This document shows positions 25,461 to 26,395 of a DNA stretch of 26,395 nucleotides, one piece after another. The DNA comes from an uncultured Collinsella sp. GTDB taxonomy: Bacteria; Actinomycetota; Coriobacteriia; Coriobacteriales; Coriobacteriaceae. The stretch spans positions 1 through 26,395 of the forward strand of contig UQOJ01000028.1 in NCBI GenBank assembly GCA_900542635.1, read 5' to 3'. How positions within the stretch are numbered: position 1 is the first letter of the stretch; the number at the start of each line of letters is the position of its first letter. The notes under the pieces were generated by a model. It did no database searches. It was given only the letters and a program-made list of their open reading frames with translations, and had not been told where the DNA came from. Made by a program: the position numbers and the translations under genes.

Positions 25461-25796
25461 CTAGGGGCGATATCGTAGGAATACGACCGGGAGAGCCGGG
25501 ACCAGATTGCCCGGGTTGCCCGGTCGGCTCGCGCGACGGCGCGGCGGTTCCACAGAAAGCTCTCCGGACTTCACGCCGTTTCTGATCGCATTGTAGACAG
25601 CCATCTCGTCTTCGCAGTCGGCGAGCACGCGGTGTGCGTCGTCGTTTTGGATGTCCAGTAAATCTCGAAGGTCCTCCATGCACCAGCGTCCGAGATTTGG
25701 CCATGCGCGTTGCGCGAGCTGATAAGTGTCGATTGCGATGTTGTAGTTAAAGTCCAAGCCAAAGCCGTCCCAGGCAGAACGGCTTTGTTTCCTTGA
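25461..25796 (-). pseudogene. Remnant of a DnaQ/PolC-type 3'-5' exonuclease
   Basis: The leftward frame is open from a stop just before 25796 to 25461. From the first Met (25757) it encodes 98 residues. The block from IAIDTYQLAQRAWPNLGRW through LRDLLDI to DDAHRVLADCEDEMAVYNAIRNG is the last third of a DEDDh exonuclease domain, with the ExoIII motif H-x4-D (HRVLAD). The ExoI (D-x-E) and ExoII parts are missing from the sequence upstream, where stops occur in frame, so the enzyme cannot be active. The Pro/Arg-rich tail after residue 65 is not part of the domain. It is likely a truncated former gene. Confidence 0.6.
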
Positions 25797-25819
25797 TTAT
25801 CAACTTCATCCGGACACTT

Positions 25820-25855
25820 CCCGCATTCATCCGTGTGTGTACGGATGAATGCGGG
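25820..25855 (-). terminator. Perfect 15-bp hairpin between two leftward genes
   Basis: CCCGCATTCATCCGT (25820-25834) and ACGGATGAATGCGGG (25841-25855) are exact inverted copies around GTGTGT. It is symmetric and could act in both directions. No clear T-run follows, so it may instead be an RNA-stability element. Confidence 0.5.
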
Positions 25856-25864
25856 GTTCAATAC

Positions 25865-25893
25865 CCCGGCGGCCTGATCGGCAGACCGCCGGG
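25865..25893 (-). terminator. GC hairpin after the membrane-anchored protein gene
   Basis: CCCGGCGG (25865-25872) and CCGCCGGG (25886-25893) pair around a 13-nt loop, 5 bp past the stop of the leftward gene. Only a weak T content follows leftward. With the 15-bp hairpin just beyond it, this is probably the end of that transcript. Confidence 0.5.
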
Positions 25894-25898
25894 AATTC

Positions 25899-26327
25899 TC
25901 ACTCCTCGAAAAAAGCCGGCACTCGGTTAGTCCTGCGCATCTTGAAATCGCCAGACTCGTGGGAGACGTAGAGAATGCCGTCCATCCCATCTCGTGATGC
26001 ATACGACAGGTGAACTGAACCGCAATCCGATCCATCATTGTCGAGAAGATCGAACGAATTCGGGTCGCTCGTTGCGGCCAAACGACCACTCAGACAAGAG
26101 CCATCGTCATTACAGATTTGCCATTCCATGTCTTCGCCTGCAAGAATCGCCATAGACGGCCTGGTCGCGCCATCGTTGACATACATCCCGTCTATGCCAA
26201 ACCCATTTTCAGCGCCATCGATGAACGACTGCTCGGACCTATACCTCGCAAATGATGCACATAGCACCATTGCAAGACAAAGTACAAAGCCAACAATCGC
26301 TATCTTTGCATAGCTCTTGCCTATCAT
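25899..26327 (-). CDS. Membrane-anchored extracytoplasmic protein, unknown function
   Basis: 142 residues from ATG 26327. One N-terminal hydrophobic segment (YAKIAIVGFVLCLAMVLCASF, about 6-26) preceded by Lys is a signal anchor or uncleaved signal peptide. The rest is hydrophilic and acidic, with three Cys in the domain (ICNDDGSC and DCGSVHLSY) that could form a disulfide outside the cell. The pattern of short strands (MEWQICNDDG, GDFKMRRTNR) suggests a small beta-rich domain. No family is recognised. The start at 26327 has GAGGTGA eight bases upstream; a GTG at 26336 is possible but badly spaced. It begins one base after the stop of the next leftward gene, so the two are an operon. Confidence 0.7.
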   Translation of the reverse strand: MIGKSYAKIAIVGFVLCLAMVLCASFARYRSEQSFIDGAENGFGIDGMYVNDGATRPSMAILAGEDMEWQICNDDGSCLSGRLAATSDPNSFDLLDNDGSDCGSVHLSYASRDGMDGILYVSHESGDFKMRRTNRVPAFFEE

Positions 26328-26328
26328 G

Positions 26329-26394
26329 TCATTCACCTCGCTCGTATGTATCGAGGTATTCCTGCTTGAGCGTCTGCGAGGACGACTCGATCTT
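26329..26394 (-). CDS. C-terminal end of a leftward gene (partial)
   Basis: A leftward frame is open from the window edge for 21 residues and ends at TGA 26331-26329. Its polar, helix-like end (KIESSSQTLKQEYLDTYERG) looks coding. The ribosome-binding site of the next gene lies inside it and the following ATG starts one base after its stop, supporting translational coupling. Too short to name. Confidence 0.5.
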   Translation of the reverse strand, partial: KIESSSQTLKQEYLDTYERGE

Positions 26395-26395
26395 T

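Overview
The window reads as a chromosomal contig end from a high-GC gut actinobacterium of the Coriobacteriia, most likely Collinsella or a close relative. This is inferred from the strongly GC-biased codon use of the core genes, the gene content, and gut-type accessory families (DUF6273, DUF3825, LPXTG). No 16S gene or other decisive marker is present. The first 47 bases are not biological: they are an Illumina Nextera i7 adapter with its index, so the left end is an assembly end.

Layout. (1) 48-5657 is a left accessory zone, much of it AT-richer than the core. It holds the sorting-signal tail of an LPXTG surface protein, an FRG-domain gene overlapping by 4 bp a conserved hypothetical gene broken by an in-frame TGA, a dCTP-deaminase-fold protein fused to membrane helices, a DUF3825 gene also broken by an in-frame TGA, tRNA-Val(CAC), and a possible nuclease-fold protein. 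(2) 6025-23251 is a core block, all on the + strand. tRNA-Ala(GGC) is followed by a long tightly packed run: ABC-F ATPase, small membrane protein, site-2 protease, scpA, scpB, rluB, cmk, plsC-like, ispH, PDZ/radical SAM (DUF512), der, plsY, gpsA, rpe, a nifS-type desulfurase, a Nif3-like protein, a zinc-ribbon protein and coaBC. Many genes overlap by 4-14 bp or lie within 20 bp, so much of the run is probably co-transcribed. (3) 23332-23452 is tRNA-Pro(GGG) with its terminator. (4) 23453-26395 is a right accessory zone of remnants and small secreted or membrane genes: a DUF6273 orphan, a frameshifted TlpA-like thioredoxin remnant, a secreted four-cysteine peptide gene broken at a T6 tract and followed by a three-helix membrane protein (a bacteriocin/immunity-like arrangement), a DnaQ-type exonuclease remnant, and a membrane-anchored protein.

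The core block links ribosome function (ABC-F, RluB, Der), chromosome segregation (ScpAB), nucleotide supply (Cmk), phospholipid synthesis (PlsY, GpsA, PlsC-like), isoprenoid and Fe-S chemistry (IspH, NifS-like, radical SAM) and cofactor synthesis (CoaBC). The most noteworthy material is in the two accessory flanks: the membrane-tethered deaminase-fold protein lacking its catalytic Glu, two genes interrupted by single UGA codons, and the secreted-peptide/membrane-protein pair. All family names are from recognition of motifs and were not checked by search.
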